In this document: one piece after another, positions 43,175-52,194 of the stretch
Numbering within the stretch: position 1 is the stretch's first letter
Layout of the letters: every line of letters starts with the position of its first letter
Assembly (NCBI GenBank): GCA_001770855.1
Contig: MESE01000001.1
Coordinates: forward strand, 310,001-374,000
Source of the DNA: Burkholderiales bacterium RIFCSPLOWO2_02_FULL_57_36
GTDB lineage: Bacteria; Pseudomonadota; Gammaproteobacteria; Burkholderiales; Burkholderiaceae_D
Direction of reading: 5' to 3'
DNA length: 64,000 nucleotides
Position numbers and translations under genes: made by a program
Notes under the pieces: generated by a model
Told to the model about the DNA's origin: nothing
What the model saw: only the letters and a program-made list of their open reading frames with translations
Database searches by the model: none

Positions 43175-44113
43175 GTGTCCCAGCCAACTCTTCCTTCCGC
43201 TGCGCAATCGAGTGCGCCGATAGACCTGCGCCGTGTTCGCACATTGTTCGCGTCGCCTGAGCGCGTCTCCGGCTCGGAATTCTTGCGCCGTGAAGTTGCA
43301 GCCCGCATGCACGAACGTCTTGGATTGGTGAAAATTGCGCCGCAGCGCATATTGGATGCCGGTTGCGGAGAAGGAATGGATTTGCCCACCCTGCAGATGC
43401 AGTTCGCAAATGCGCATCTGCTTGGTGTTGATGCCTCGCCGGCCATGCTGATCGCCGCGCGAGATCGGCAAGTCGCAGCGCTTTCTTCAATCAATCGTGT
43501 TCTGAAAAAATGGCTGCCCGGAAAATCGGGGGCGGCTGCCGGAGCCGGTTTGCTATGCGGCGACTTCGCTCGCTTGCCATTGCCGCGCGAATGCGTGGAT
43601 CTGGTCTGGTCCAATCTTGCATTGCATTGGCATCCGCAGCCTGATTATGTTTTTTCAGAATGGCGGCGCGTACTGAAAGTGGATGGCCTGTTGATGTTCT
43701 CGTGTTTCGGGCCGGATACCTTCAAGGAATTGCGCGCGGCGTTTTCCGCAGTCGACCGCAGTCCTCATGCACTGCCTTTTGTCGATATGCACGATTTTGG
43801 CGACATGCTGATCAATGTCGGTTTTTCCACTCCGGTCATGGATATGGAAACAATTACCGTCACTTACGAATCAGTCGACAAATTGATGGCGGATGTTCGG
43901 GCGTGGGGCGGCAATCCTCTCGTAAACAAGCGGCGCGGCCTGCTGGGAGCAGATGCATGGGCGAAAGTCGTGGGCCTGCTGGAACAAAACAGGCTTTCCG
44001 ACGGCAGGATTCCGCTGACCTTTGAAATCGTCTATGGACATGCATTCCGGCCCATTGCGAGAAAAACCGCGAGTGGCGAAGCTATTATTCGATTGGACTT
44101 GCCGAAAAAGTAA
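43175..44113 (+). CDS. SAM-dependent methyltransferase, BioC-like
   Basis: A 312-residue class I methyltransferase. Motif I is ILDAGCGEGMDLPTLQ, followed by LLGVDASPAMLIAA, and the post-I/II region has PLPRECVDLVWSNLALHW. The N-terminal RRVRTLFASPERVSGSEFLR and the WSNLALHWHPQPDYVFSEW block resemble malonyl-ACP O-methyltransferase BioC and the related NDUFAF5/ArgMT group. No biotin genes adjoin, so an assembly-factor methyltransferase role is also possible. The start is a GTG at 43175; no ATG fits. Confidence 0.8.
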   Translation: MSQPTLPSAAQSSAPIDLRRVRTLFASPERVSGSEFLRREVAARMHERLGLVKIAPQRILDAGCGEGMDLPTLQMQFANAHLLGVDASPAMLIAARDRQVAALSSINRVLKKWLPGKSGAAAGAGLLCGDFARLPLPRECVDLVWSNLALHWHPQPDYVFSEWRRVLKVDGLLMFSCFGPDTFKELRAAFSAVDRSPHALPFVDMHDFGDMLINVGFSTPVMDMETITVTYESVDKLMADVRAWGGNPLVNKRRGLLGADAWAKVVGLLEQNRLSDGRIPLTFEIVYGHAFRPIARKTASGEAIIRLDLPKK

Positions 44114-44223
44114 CGCGGGTTGCGGTACGCCCGTTCGATTAGTGCCGGCAGTCGGCCCGACTTGAAATGTCGATCGTCAGAGTGCCGGCAGACACGAAAA
44201 AAATCGCGCAAATCCGGCCGGTT

Positions 44224-44247
44224 GCCTGCATACAGGCGCATGCAGGC
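44224..44247. repeat. Inverted repeat just upstream of the cox promoter
   Basis: GCCTGCAT (44224-44231) and ATGCAGGC (44240-44247) are perfect arms with an 8-base centre that itself repeats ACAGGCGC. It ends 13 bases before the -35 box of the cox promoter, so it may be an operator or the 3' end of the methyltransferase transcript. Confidence 0.45.
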
Positions 44248-44260
44248 ATAGTTATACTGC

Positions 44261-44290
44261 TTGATAACAAGTGCGTTGTCGACATATAAT
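44261..44290 (+). promoter_or_regulatory. Sigma-70 promoter of the cytochrome oxidase locus
   Basis: TTGATA (44261-44266), an 18-base spacer, and a perfect TATAAT (44285-44290), predicting transcription from about 44297 and a leader of roughly 340 bases before coxB. The 523-base interval 44114-44636 otherwise holds the repeat at 44224-44247 and one short frame (44354-44491). Confidence 0.7.
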
Positions 44291-44353
44291 TGGCGGTTTT
44301 ACACAGCGCACGTGCTCCCTATTTCCCCCATTTTTTCGTTGAGACGGGCGGCG

Positions 44354-44491
44354 ATGGTCAAGCAAGAATCGGCCTTGAAGCGTATAGTTCGGGCCTCGAA
44401 GCGTATGGGTCGATTTTTCCAAGATAACTTGATAATCGATTTGCAATATGTGCCTGATCTGGTTGCTTGTGGCAGCTTTTTCAAGAGGTGA
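44354..44491 (+). CDS. Possible 45-aa leader frame in the cox transcript
   Basis: An open frame from ATG 44354 to a TGA at 44489-44491 (MVKQESALKRIVRASKRMGR, then FFQDNLII and a short tail). It is basic, lies inside the predicted cox leader and lacks a clear ribosome binding site. No family recognised; may be chance. Confidence 0.2.
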   Translation: MVKQESALKRIVRASKRMGRFFQDNLIIDLQYVPDLVACGSFFKR

Positions 44492-44636
44492 GTTGCATGT
44501 GCGCGCTGGGCACGGATTGATGTGGCCGGTATTAATGAGGTGGCAAGGCCGCAGGTTTGCGCACGAACTCATGCCAGAGTTGCGGCGCGCGCCGGCGCGG
44601 CAGGCAGGATTCTAATTTTGGGCTTTTGAGGAAATC

Positions 44637-45809
44637 ATGAAATATGCGAAGCGCCTTCAATCGTTGATGCTCGGTGCATTGCTTCTGGCGGCCGGTATGC
44701 CGTCATGGGCAGTTGTCGATAGCCAGGGTGGCCCGGCCGTGCGTCAGTTCAATCTTCAGCAGCCTGCAACGCAGCTTGCGGCTGATATATATCAATTGCA
44801 CACGTGGATGCTTGGAATTTGCATAGTCATTTTCATGGCGGTTTTCGGCGTGATGTTCTACTCTATCCTCAAACATCGCAAGTCATTGGGCCATAAAGCC
44901 GCCAGCTTCCATGAAAGCACCGCGGTGGAAATCGGTTGGACCATCGTGCCGTTCGTGATCATTATCCTGATGGCGCTGCCCGCCACCAAAACCGTCGTTG
45001 CCATGAAAGACACGTCCAACGCCGACATCACCATCAAAGCCACCGGCATGCAATGGAAATGGGGTTACGATTACCTCAAGGGCGATGGAGAAGGCATTTC
45101 CTTCCTGTCCAACCTTGCCACGCCGCAGGAGCAGATCGTCGATTCGTCCGTGGTCAAGAGCGACAACTACCTGATCGAGGTCGATAATCCAGTCGTCGTT
45201 CCGGTCAACAAGAAGATTCGTATCGTTACCACCGCCAACGACGTTATTCACGCATGGGGCGTGCCTGCATTGGGCGTGAAGCAGGACGCGATTCCCGGGT
45301 TTGTGCGGGATGCCTGGTTCAGGGCCAATAAAATCGGAACCTATCGCGGTCAATGCTATGAGTTGTGCGGCAAGGATCACGCTTTCATGCCGATCGTCGT
45401 CAATGTTGTCAGCGATGCCGATTACAAAACCTGGGTTGACGGCAAGAAAAAGGAAATGGCTGCCAACGCGGACGATCCGTCCAAGACATGGACGATTGAT
45501 GAATTGAAGCAGCGCGGTGAAAAAGTCTATGCCGCGAATTGCGTCGCCTGCCATCAGGCAAACGGAAAAGGCATTCCGAATGCATTTCCTTCACTCGACG
45601 GATCGACTGTCGTCAATGGGCCGAAAGCGGAACAGATCAATGTCGTTTTGAAGGGCAGAAAAACCACTTATCCATCGGCCATGCCGCCAATGGCGACGTT
45701 GTCCGATACTGAAATCGCCGCGGTCATTACGTATACACGCAACAACTGGTCCAACAAGGCCCAGGAAAATATCGTTCAACCGGCCGAAGTCGCGGCTGCG
45801 CGCAAGTAA
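44637..45809 (+). CDS. coxB: Cytochrome c oxidase subunit II with fused cytochrome c domain
   Basis: A 390-residue subunit of the aa3 oxidase (caa3 type). Signal peptide about 1-25, two membrane helices (about 52-75 and 97-115), then the periplasmic CuA cupredoxin with ligands H205, C240, E242, C244, H248 and M251 (GQCYELCGKDHAFM), and a C-terminal cytochrome c with heme motif C302-V-A-C305-H306. It passes electrons from cytochrome c to subunit I. GAGGAA lies before the ATG. First gene of the locus, behind the promoter at 44261-44290. Confidence 0.98.
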   Translation: MKYAKRLQSLMLGALLLAAGMPSWAVVDSQGGPAVRQFNLQQPATQLAADIYQLHTWMLGICIVIFMAVFGVMFYSILKHRKSLGHKAASFHESTAVEIGWTIVPFVIIILMALPATKTVVAMKDTSNADITIKATGMQWKWGYDYLKGDGEGISFLSNLATPQEQIVDSSVVKSDNYLIEVDNPVVVPVNKKIRIVTTANDVIHAWGVPALGVKQDAIPGFVRDAWFRANKIGTYRGQCYELCGKDHAFMPIVVNVVSDADYKTWVDGKKKEMAANADDPSKTWTIDELKQRGEKVYAANCVACHQANGKGIPNAFPSLDGSTVVNGPKAEQINVVLKGRKTTYPSAMPPMATLSDTEIAAVITYTRNNWSNKAQENIVQPAEVAAARK

Positions 45810-45827
45810 TCGAATTAGGAGATTGAG

Positions 45828-47432
45828 ATGAGCACTACCGTAGTCGATCACGCACACGATCACTCTCACGACGCGCATGGCCACGATCACGGGCATCCGC
45901 ACGGCTGGCGCCGCTGGCTTTACGCGACCAATCACAAGGACATCGGCACCCTGTACCTGTGGTTCTCGTTCGTCATGCTGTTGTCGGGCGGCTTGCTGGC
46001 ACTGGGCATTCGCGCCGAACTGTTCCAGCCTGGACTGCAACTGTTCGCGCCGGAATTCTTCAATCAGCTCACCACCATGCACGGCCTCATCATGGTATTC
46101 GGCGCCATCATGCCGGCCTTCGTCGGCTTCGCCAACTGGATGGTCCCGCTGCAGATCGGCGCAGCCGACATGGCCTTTGCGCGCATGAACAATTTCTCGT
46201 TCTGGCTGCTGCCGCCGGCCGCACTGCTGCTGGTCGGCTCGTTCCTGGTGCCAGGCGGCGCCACCGCGGCGGGCTGGACCCTGTATGCGCCGCTGTCGAC
46301 CCAGATGGGCATCGGCATGGACATGGCCATTTTTGCCATGCACATCATGGGCGCCTCGTCCATCATGGGCTCGATCAACATCATCACCACCATCCTCAAC
46401 ATGCGCGCGCCGGGCATGACGCTGATGAAAATGCCGATGTTCTGCTGGACCTGGCTCATCACCGCCTACCTGCTGATCGCCGTCATGCCGGTCCTGGCCG
46501 GGGCCATCACGATGACCCTGACCGATCGCCATTTCGGCACTTCTTTCTTTAACGCCGCCGGCGGCGGCGATCCAGTGATGTATCAGCACATCTTCTGGTT
46601 CTTCGGTCATCCCGAGGTCTACATCATGATCTTGCCGGCGTTCGGCATCGTGTCGCAGATCATCCCGGCCTTCGCCCGCAAACCGCTGTTCGGCTACGCG
46701 TCGATGGTGTATGCCACCGCTTCGATCGCGATCCTGTCGTTCATCGTCTGGGCGCACCACATGTTTACCACCGGCATGCCGGTGACCGGACAATTGTTCT
46801 TCATGTACGCCACCATGTTGATTGCGGTACCGACCGGCGTGAAAATTTTCAACTGGCTGGCCACCATGTGGCGCGGATCGATGACCTTCGAGACGCCGAT
46901 GCTGTTTTCGGTCGGCTTCATCTTCGTGTTCACCATGGGCGGCTTCACCGGCCTGATTCTGGCCGTTGCGCCAATCGATATCCAGGTGCAGGACACCTAT
47001 TACGTGGTGGCGCATTTCCACTATGTGCTGGTGGCCGGCTCCTTGTTTGCGTTGTTTGCCGGGTTCTATTACTGGGCGCCGAAGTGGACGGGATTCATGT
47101 ACAACGAAACCCGCGGCAAGATCCATTTCTGGAATTCGCTGATCTGGTTCAACGTCACGTTTTTCCCGATGCACTTTTTGGGACTGGCCGGCATGCCGCG
47201 CCGCTATGCGGACTATCCGGCGCAGTTCACCGACTTTAACGTGATCGCATCGATAGGCGCGTTGGGATTCGGCTTGAGCCAGGTATATTTCCTGTTCGCC
47301 GTGATTCTGCCGTCGATCCGCGGCGGCGAAAAAGCGGCGGACAAGCCATGGGAAGGCGCCGAAGGCCTGGAGTGGACCGTGCCGAGCCCGGCGCCGTTCC
47401 ATACGTTTGAAGTGCCGCCGACTGTGAAATGA
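45828..47432 (+). CDS. coxA: Cytochrome c oxidase subunit I
   Basis: A 534-residue, 12-helix subunit with the heme a and heme a3-CuB centre that reduces oxygen and pumps protons. Ligands: His in [12 protein letters not shown], the His-Tyr pair of [24 protein letters not shown], and HFHYVL. The N-terminus is His-rich ([20 protein letters not shown]), as often in betaproteobacteria. AGGAG precedes the ATG. Codon third positions are richer in C and G than in the neighbours, and this creates a 603-codon open frame on the opposite strand that is not a gene. Confidence 0.99.
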   Translation: MSTTVVDHAHDHSHDAHGHDHGHPHGWRRWLYATNHKDIGTLYLWFSFVMLLSGGLLALGIRAELFQPGLQLFAPEFFNQLTTMHGLIMVFGAIMPAFVGFANWMVPLQIGAADMAFARMNNFSFWLLPPAALLLVGSFLVPGGATAAGWTLYAPLSTQMGIGMDMAIFAMHIMGASSIMGSINIITTILNMRAPGMTLMKMPMFCWTWLITAYLLIAVMPVLAGAITMTLTDRHFGTSFFNAAGGGDPVMYQHIFWFFGHPEVYIMILPAFGIVSQIIPAFARKPLFGYASMVYATASIAILSFIVWAHHMFTTGMPVTGQLFFMYATMLIAVPTGVKIFNWLATMWRGSMTFETPMLFSVGFIFVFTMGGFTGLILAVAPIDIQVQDTYYVVAHFHYVLVAGSLFALFAGFYYWAPKWTGFMYNETRGKIHFWNSLIWFNVTFFPMHFLGLAGMPRRYADYPAQFTDFNVIASIGALGFGLSQVYFLFAVILPSIRGGEKAADKPWEGAEGLEWTVPSPAPFHTFEVPPTVK

Positions 47433-47467
47433 TGCAGGGCTGGCGTATGCCGGCCCGCTTACTTGTT

Positions 47468-47575
47468 ATGGCTGATCAAAAGAAACCGGATAACCGCAAG
47501 ACCGCCTGGATTTTGGCATTCCTCGCACTAACCTTCTTCGTCGGTGTTTTTGTCAAGCGAGCCTGGTTCAGTTGA
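47468..47575 (+). CDS. Cytochrome oxidase small assembly protein (35 aa)
   Basis: ATG at 47468, TGA at 47573-47575. The product MADQKKPDNRKTAWILAFLA, followed by LTFFVGVFVKRAWFS, has a short basic N-terminus and a single membrane helix. Peptides of this size and pattern, annotated as cytochrome oxidase small assembly proteins, occupy the same place between coxA and ctaG in Burkholderiales. The next gene starts one base after the stop, so translation is coupled. Its size means routine annotation tends to miss it. Function is inferred from position. Confidence 0.8.
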   Translation: MADQKKPDNRKTAWILAFLALTFFVGVFVKRAWFS

Positions 47576-47576
47576 C

Positions 47577-48146
47577 ATGGAAGCACAAGATAAAAGCGGT
47601 GGCGGACAAGCGCACAGACTGAATGCGCAGATGCTCGGAAAGCTGGTAATCGTCGCCGTACTGATGTTTGGGTTCGGTTATGCGCTGGTGCCGCTTTATC
47701 AAAAGATTTGTGAAATTACCGGGATCAATATTCTGACGCCCAAAGATGCGATGGTGGACGGCATCGGCAATACCCAAGTCGACAAGAGCCGTACCATTAC
47801 CGTTGAATTCGATGCAAATTCGCAGGGCCCCTGGCGATTCCGCCCGACGGTCAGCAGCGTGCAGGTGCATCCCGGCGAAATGACGCAAGTGGTCTATGAA
47901 GTCGTGAATACCCAGGGCCGCAGCATCGACGGACAGGCGATTCCGAGTTATGCGCCGCAGCAGGTAGCGGCGCATTTCAAGAAAGTCGAATGCTTCTGTT
48001 TCCGCCAGCAGACGCTTGGGCCGAATGAAGCGAGGCAGATGCCTGTGGTGTTTTTTATCGATCCAGCCTTGCCGAAAGATGTAAAAACGATCACGCTGTC
48101 ATATACTTTTTTTGAAATTGGCGGACCGGGAAAAAAGGCAATTTGA
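47577..48146 (+). CDS. ctaG: Cytochrome c oxidase copper-insertion protein CtaG/Cox11
   Basis: A 189-residue protein with a single N-terminal helix (about 17-38) and a periplasmic Ig-like Cox11 domain that delivers Cu(I) to the CuB site of subunit I. The copper-binding ECFCF motif is at about residue 140 (KVECFCFRQQTLGPNE), and PLYQKICEITGI and DPALPKDVKTITLSYTFF are conserved. The ATG at 47577 is used; the frame opens earlier inside the small assembly gene. Confidence 0.96.
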   Translation: MEAQDKSGGGQAHRLNAQMLGKLVIVAVLMFGFGYALVPLYQKICEITGINILTPKDAMVDGIGNTQVDKSRTITVEFDANSQGPWRFRPTVSSVQVHPGEMTQVVYEVVNTQGRSIDGQAIPSYAPQQVAAHFKKVECFCFRQQTLGPNEARQMPVVFFIDPALPKDVKTITLSYTFFEIGGPGKKAI

Positions 48147-48152
48147 CGAATC

Positions 48153-48377
48153 ATGCCGGCACAAGATCCTGAGCAAAAAGCGCCGCGCAAGGCTTCGTTT
48201 GGCGCGACGGTGAAAGCAGTGTTGTGGGCATTCTTCGGCGTTCGGAAAAAGCGTGATTATGAAAAAGATGCCGCGCATCTGAACCCGGTGCATGTGATCG
48301 TCGCCGGCATCATCGGCGCTGCAATTTTCATCGGGACGCTTGTAATAATTGTAAAAATTGTCGTCGCGCAGCAATAG
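48153..48377 (+). CDS. DUF2970 membrane protein of the cox locus
   Basis: A 74-residue protein with a cytosolic basic part (ASFGATVKAVLWAFFGVRKK), a conserved DYEKD segment and one or two membrane helices (VHVIVAGIIGAAIFIGTLVI). DUF2970 proteins are found between ctaG and coxC in betaproteobacteria and presumably help oxidase assembly or stability. Six bases separate it from ctaG. About 160 bases follow to coxC with no further gene. Confidence 0.88.
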   Translation: MPAQDPEQKAPRKASFGATVKAVLWAFFGVRKKRDYEKDAAHLNPVHVIVAGIIGAAIFIGTLVIIVKIVVAQQ

Positions 48378-48536
48378 TTTGAAATTGACTGAATTATTGA
48401 ACGTTACTTCATGAACGCAGCCTGAATGCTCGATCCCTCATCCCGGCCCTATGCCAATGGCCGAAGGTGACAGCAGGCACGGTTTGTTCGCAGATTATGT
48501 AAAACTCGAAATGTTTGAACCTTGGAGAAGACGGAG

Positions 48537-49400
48537 ATGAGCTCTCAACAACACGCTAACGCACCTTATTATTTCGTGCCGGGTCCATCGAAGTGGCCGG
48601 TGTTGGCAGGCGCATCTTTGCTCCTGACGATGGCAGGCGCTTCCGCATGGGTAAACGGCTTTGCGTGGGGACCCTATGCGAATATGGCCGGCATCCTGGC
48701 TTTGATCGTGGTGCTGTACAACTGGTTCGGCGATGCGATCGCCGAGTCCGAAAGCGGCCTGTACAACGCCCGGATCGATACTTCATTCCGCTGGAGCATG
48801 AGCTGGTTCATCTTCTCCGAAGTGATGTTCTTTGCCGCGTTCTTCGGCGCCCTGTTTTATGCGCGTTCGATCACCTTGCCGTGGCTGGCCGACCTGGACC
48901 ACAAGATACTGTGGCCTGACTTTGCCGGGCAGTGGGCCAGTGTAGGCCCGGCCGGCACCGTGGAGCCGTTCACCACCATGGGCCCGTTCTGGATTCCGAC
49001 GATCAACACGGCGTTGCTGCTGACCTCGGGCGTGACCCTGACGATCTCGCATCACGCACTGCGCGCCGGCCACCGCACCCAGACTGCGATCTGGCTGTTC
49101 GCCACCATCTTGCTCGGCGCCATCTTCATGGGCTTCCAGGCTTATGAATACATGCATGCCTACAGCGACCTGAATCTCAAGCTGACGTCCGGCATTTACG
49201 GCTCGACGTTTTATATGCTGACCGGATTCCACGGATTCCACGTGACGATGGGCGCGATCATGCTATCGGTGGTGCTGTATCGTGTCTTGAAAGGCCACTT
49301 CACGCCGGATCACCACTTTGCCTTTGAAGGCGCCGCATGGTACTGGCACTTCGTCGACGTGGTTTGGCTGGGATTGTATGTGGTTGTGTACTGGCTGTAA
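48537..49400 (+). CDS. coxC: Cytochrome c oxidase subunit III
   Basis: A 287-residue, seven-helix subunit. The ATG at 48537 follows GGAGAAG by six bases; an in-frame TTG at 48522 is before that site. Conserved: PYYFVPGPSKWPVLAG at the N-terminus, RWSMSWFIFSEVMFFAAFFG with the lipid-contact Glu, and the C-terminal FAFEGAAWYWHFVDVVWLGL. Stabilises subunit I and its proton uptake. A strong terminator follows 30 bases after the stop. Confidence 0.98.
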   Translation: MSSQQHANAPYYFVPGPSKWPVLAGASLLLTMAGASAWVNGFAWGPYANMAGILALIVVLYNWFGDAIAESESGLYNARIDTSFRWSMSWFIFSEVMFFAAFFGALFYARSITLPWLADLDHKILWPDFAGQWASVGPAGTVEPFTTMGPFWIPTINTALLLTSGVTLTISHHALRAGHRTQTAIWLFATILLGAIFMGFQAYEYMHAYSDLNLKLTSGIYGSTFYMLTGFHGFHVTMGAIMLSVVLYRVLKGHFTPDHHFAFEGAAWYWHFVDVVWLGLYVVVYWL

Positions 49401-49430
49401 TTCGCGCCGGCATTGATTACCGAAACATGA

Positions 49431-49457
49431 AAAGCCGCACCTCGGTGCGGCTTTTTT
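49431..49457 (+). terminator. Intrinsic terminator after coxC
   Basis: AAAGCCGCAC (49431-49440), a CTCG tetraloop, GTGCGGCTTT (49445-49454) and further Ts to 49457: a perfect stem with a T-run. It divides the structural genes from the heme and assembly genes. It can also act on the minus strand for the DUF2909 gene (A-run on the other side). Confidence 0.92.
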
Positions 49458-49491
49458 ATGGGAAAAATTTACTGCCTGGCGATGCCGGCTT

Positions 49492-49692
49492 TTACCGAAT
49501 TCCGGTCGGCTCGATCCACCCCAATTGATGCGCGACCAGTATTAACGCAAACAAGGCGATCGAAAAGCCAACCCGGAATGCCAGCGCTTTTACGGTACGA
49601 TTGCTTTTTCCCTTGTCGCGCATTAAAAAAATGAGTGCGGAACCAAGACTGGCAAAAATCAGAATAAAGGCGATGGCGACGAAAATTTTCAT
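49492..49692 (-). CDS. Twin-transmembrane DUF2909 protein of the cox locus
   Basis: A 66-residue protein with two helices (MKIFVAIAFILIFASLGSAL and ALAFRVGFSIALFALILVA) around a basic loop MRDKGKSNRTVK. This is the DUF2909 family, found on the strand opposite to the cox genes between coxC and surf1 in Burkholderiales. I chose the ATG at 49692; the frame is open upstream to 49851 but that part overlaps the SURF1 start antisense. Role unknown, presumed oxidase related. Confidence 0.82.
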   Translation of the reverse strand: MKIFVAIAFILIFASLGSALIFLMRDKGKSNRTVKALAFRVGFSIALFALILVAHQLGWIEPTGIR

Positions 49693-49764
49693 GGTTTGCG
49701 CGTCGGCCGATTCATTGCATGAATCCGGCCACGCCAAGATGGTATTGAGTGAAATGACATTGTA

Positions 49765-50478
49765 ATGCGAATCACATTCCGCTTCAGATGGATCCCGTTC
49801 ATCGCCGCGCTCATTGCCGTGGCAATCGGCGTGTCCTTGGGTAATTGGCAAATGCGGCGCGCCGACCAGAAAGAAACGATTGAGAAAAGCTTGTTTTCGC
49901 GCGAAGCGGCGCCACCCGTTGTGTTAAATTCCGCGCTCGCATCCATTGATGACATCGAATATCGGCGCGTGATTGCTGATGGGGAATTTGTCCGCGACTG
50001 GCCGGTCTATCTTGAGAATCGCCCGCATGACGGCAAGCCTGGTTTTCATTTGTTGATGCCGTTGAAGATCAGCGGATCGGATCGATATGTGCTTGTTGCG
50101 CGTGGCTGGCTGCCGCGTGACCCTGCCGATCGAACCAAATTACCCGCGATCGAGACGCCGCAGGGCGCAGTCCGGATCAAGGGTGTGGCAAGGCGCAACC
50201 CAGGCCAGCTTTTGCAACTGGGCGAGGCGTCGGATTTGCGGCCTGGCGCGATTGTGCAGAACATCTCGGTGGACGAGGTAGCGAAAGCGAGCGGTTTTGC
50301 GATGCAGCCTTTCGTTATCGAACAGCATGGCGAGGCCGCCGATGGCCTGGTTCGCGATTGGCCGCGGCCTTCTTCCGGGATCGACAAGCATTTGGGATAT
50401 GCATTCCAGTGGTATGCACTGGCTGCAACAGCATTCATTTTTTTCGTTGTGACGGGGTTTCGACGTGGAGCAAGATAA
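49765..50478 (+). CDS. SURF1-family oxidase assembly protein
   Basis: A 237-residue protein with two membrane helices at the ends (about 9-27 and 213-232) and a periplasmic middle part. Signature blocks: GVSLGNWQMRRADQKE, NRPHDGKPGFHLLMPL, LVARGWLPRD and GYAFQWYALAATAFIFFVV. SURF1 assists heme a insertion into subunit I. It overlaps the next gene by 14 bases, so they are coupled. It starts a second unit after the terminator behind coxC. Confidence 0.95.
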   Translation: MRITFRFRWIPFIAALIAVAIGVSLGNWQMRRADQKETIEKSLFSREAAPPVVLNSALASIDDIEYRRVIADGEFVRDWPVYLENRPHDGKPGFHLLMPLKISGSDRYVLVARGWLPRDPADRTKLPAIETPQGAVRIKGVARRNPGQLLQLGEASDLRPGAIVQNISVDEVAKASGFAMQPFVIEQHGEAADGLVRDWPRPSSGIDKHLGYAFQWYALAATAFIFFVVTGFRRGAR

Positions 50479-51058
50479 AAAGCAGCAAAGCAAGGGGCGA
50501 TGGAAACTGTTTGCGGTGATCGCCGTATGCGCGGCACCGATGATCGCATCCTATCTCACCTATTACGCAATCAAACCGCAAGGGCGCACCAATTATGGTG
50601 CAATCCTGGATCCGCGCATCCATCCCATCCCCGCGCTGGGCTCCACGACGCTGGACGGCCAGCCGATTTCGCTGGACGCCTATAAAGGTAAATGGATCAT
50701 GTTGATGGTGAATGATGCCGAATGCGAAGATGCATGCAAGAAGAAACTGTACGATATGCGCCAGTTGCGCGTGGCTCAAGGCAAGAACCGGGACCGGGTT
50801 GAAAGGGTCTGGCTCATCACCGACGATAAACCGCTGGAGACGCTTCTTATTCGTGAATACGACGGCACGCGGATGATCCGCGTGAAGCCGGACTTGCTCC
50901 GGACATGGCTGCCGGTTGAGCCCGACGCCACCGCCGCCGATCATATCTACATGATCGATCCGCTGGGTAACCTGATGATGCGTTTTCCAAAAAATGCCGA
51001 CCCTAACAAAATCAAGAAAGATCTCTCGAAGCTGCTGAGGGCATCCAGTATCGGATAA
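50465..51058 (+). CDS. SCO-like thioredoxin-fold membrane protein of the cox locus
   Basis: A 197-residue protein with one N-terminal helix (about 13-32) and a thioredoxin-like periplasmic domain. A CX3C pair is present in NDAECEDACKKKLYDMRQL, and DPLGNLMMRFPKN near the end corresponds to the Sco region that normally carries the third copper ligand. The overall similarity to Sco is low, so copper or disulfide handling for CuA is inferred. The start is a GTG at 50465 inside the SURF1 gene. Lies between surf1 and ctaA, the usual place for this protein in betaproteobacteria. Confidence 0.85.
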   Translation: MEQDKKQQSKGRWKLFAVIAVCAAPMIASYLTYYAIKPQGRTNYGAILDPRIHPIPALGSTTLDGQPISLDAYKGKWIMLMVNDAECEDACKKKLYDMRQLRVAQGKNRDRVERVWLITDDKPLETLLIREYDGTRMIRVKPDLLRTWLPVEPDATAADHIYMIDPLGNLMMRFPKNADPNKIKKDLSKLLRASSIG

Positions 51059-51071
51059 GGACAGGCCAACC

Positions 51072-52184
51072 ATGCTGATTCAACTCGCCATTACCGGATT
51101 GCTCGCGGCATTGTTGCCATTGGCCGTGGTATGGGTATCGCGCGACGCCGACAAGTACCGCAAGCTGGTATGGGTCACGGTATTTCTCACCTTCGACCTG
51201 ATCATGTTCGGTGCATTTACGCGGTTGACCGATTCCGGACTGGGCTGTCCGGACTGGCCGGGGTGCTACGGACACGCCAATCCATTTCAGGCGCATGCCG
51301 ACATCAGCGCAGCTGAAGCGGCGATGCCGTTCGGTCCGGTTACGGTGATGAAAGCCTGGATCGAAATGATTCATCGTTATCTGGCGATGGCGGTCGGGGT
51401 GCTGATCACGGCAATCATGGTCATCGCATGGCGCCGCTGGTGGTTATCCGGACGTGGCGAGGCGAAATTTTCGCCAGTACTGCCGACCGTGCTGCTTGCC
51501 TTCGTATGCCTGGTCGGTGCCTTTGGCGCTTGGACGGTGACGATGAAGCTGCAACCGGTCATCGTCACGATCCACCTTATGTTGGGAACGGCATTGCTGG
51601 CGCTCCTGACCTGGCTCGGCGCGCGCCAGAGCACGCATTTGCCGGTTGCGCGATCAGCCGACGCGCTACGCACACCGGCTGCGGTCGCAATGGTCATTCT
51701 GACGATTCAGATCGCTTTAGGCGGTTGGGTAAGCACCAACTATGCGGTACTGGCTTGCACCGATTTCCCGCTATGCGGCGGCGCTCTGATTCCACAAATG
51801 GATTTCGCCAACGGCTTTACCTTATGGCGTGATTTGGGCAAGACCGCCACGGGCGATTTTCTTCCGTTTCAGGCGCTGACCGCGATTCACTGGACCCATC
51901 GCAATTTCGCCTTTGTGGTGGTTCTCTTTGTTGCATGGGTGGCGCATCGGGCACTCAAAACGAGCGGTTTACATAACATTGGACGGTGGTTGCTGATCGT
52001 CATATTCGCGCAATTTGCAACCGGCGTATCGACGATATTCCTGAATTGGCCTTTGGCACTGGCCGTCGTTCACAATGGCGGAGCCGCCCTCCTTGTGCTT
52101 TTGCTGACCATGTTAAACTACAAGGCTCGAATCTCTAAAGAAATCGCGTTGAAGCCAGTTACAACGCGGTTATCGTCAGCATGA
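51072..52184 (+). CDS. ctaA: Heme A synthase
   Basis: A 370-residue, eight-helix COX15/CtaA protein that oxidises the C8 methyl of heme O to a formyl group, giving heme [21 protein letters not shown] with its cysteine pair, [29 protein letters not shown] and [14 protein letters not shown] hold the heme-binding histidines and the second Cys pair. Thirteen bases separate it from the SCO-like gene. Its product is used by subunit I. Confidence 0.97.
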   Translation: MLIQLAITGLLAALLPLAVVWVSRDADKYRKLVWVTVFLTFDLIMFGAFTRLTDSGLGCPDWPGCYGHANPFQAHADISAAEAAMPFGPVTVMKAWIEMIHRYLAMAVGVLITAIMVIAWRRWWLSGRGEAKFSPVLPTVLLAFVCLVGAFGAWTVTMKLQPVIVTIHLMLGTALLALLTWLGARQSTHLPVARSADALRTPAAVAMVILTIQIALGGWVSTNYAVLACTDFPLCGGALIPQMDFANGFTLWRDLGKTATGDFLPFQALTAIHWTHRNFAFVVVLFVAWVAHRALKTSGLHNIGRWLLIVIFAQFATGVSTIFLNWPLALAVVHNGGAALLVLLLTMLNYKARISKEIALKPVTTRLSSA

Positions 52185-52194
52185 CTTTCCATAC

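Noticed and set aside
45591-47402. A 603-codon open frame antisense to coxA
   Set aside because: It is an artefact of C/G-rich third codon positions in coxA; its sequence is His/Arg/Asp-rich low complexity with no motif, and coxA is beyond doubt.
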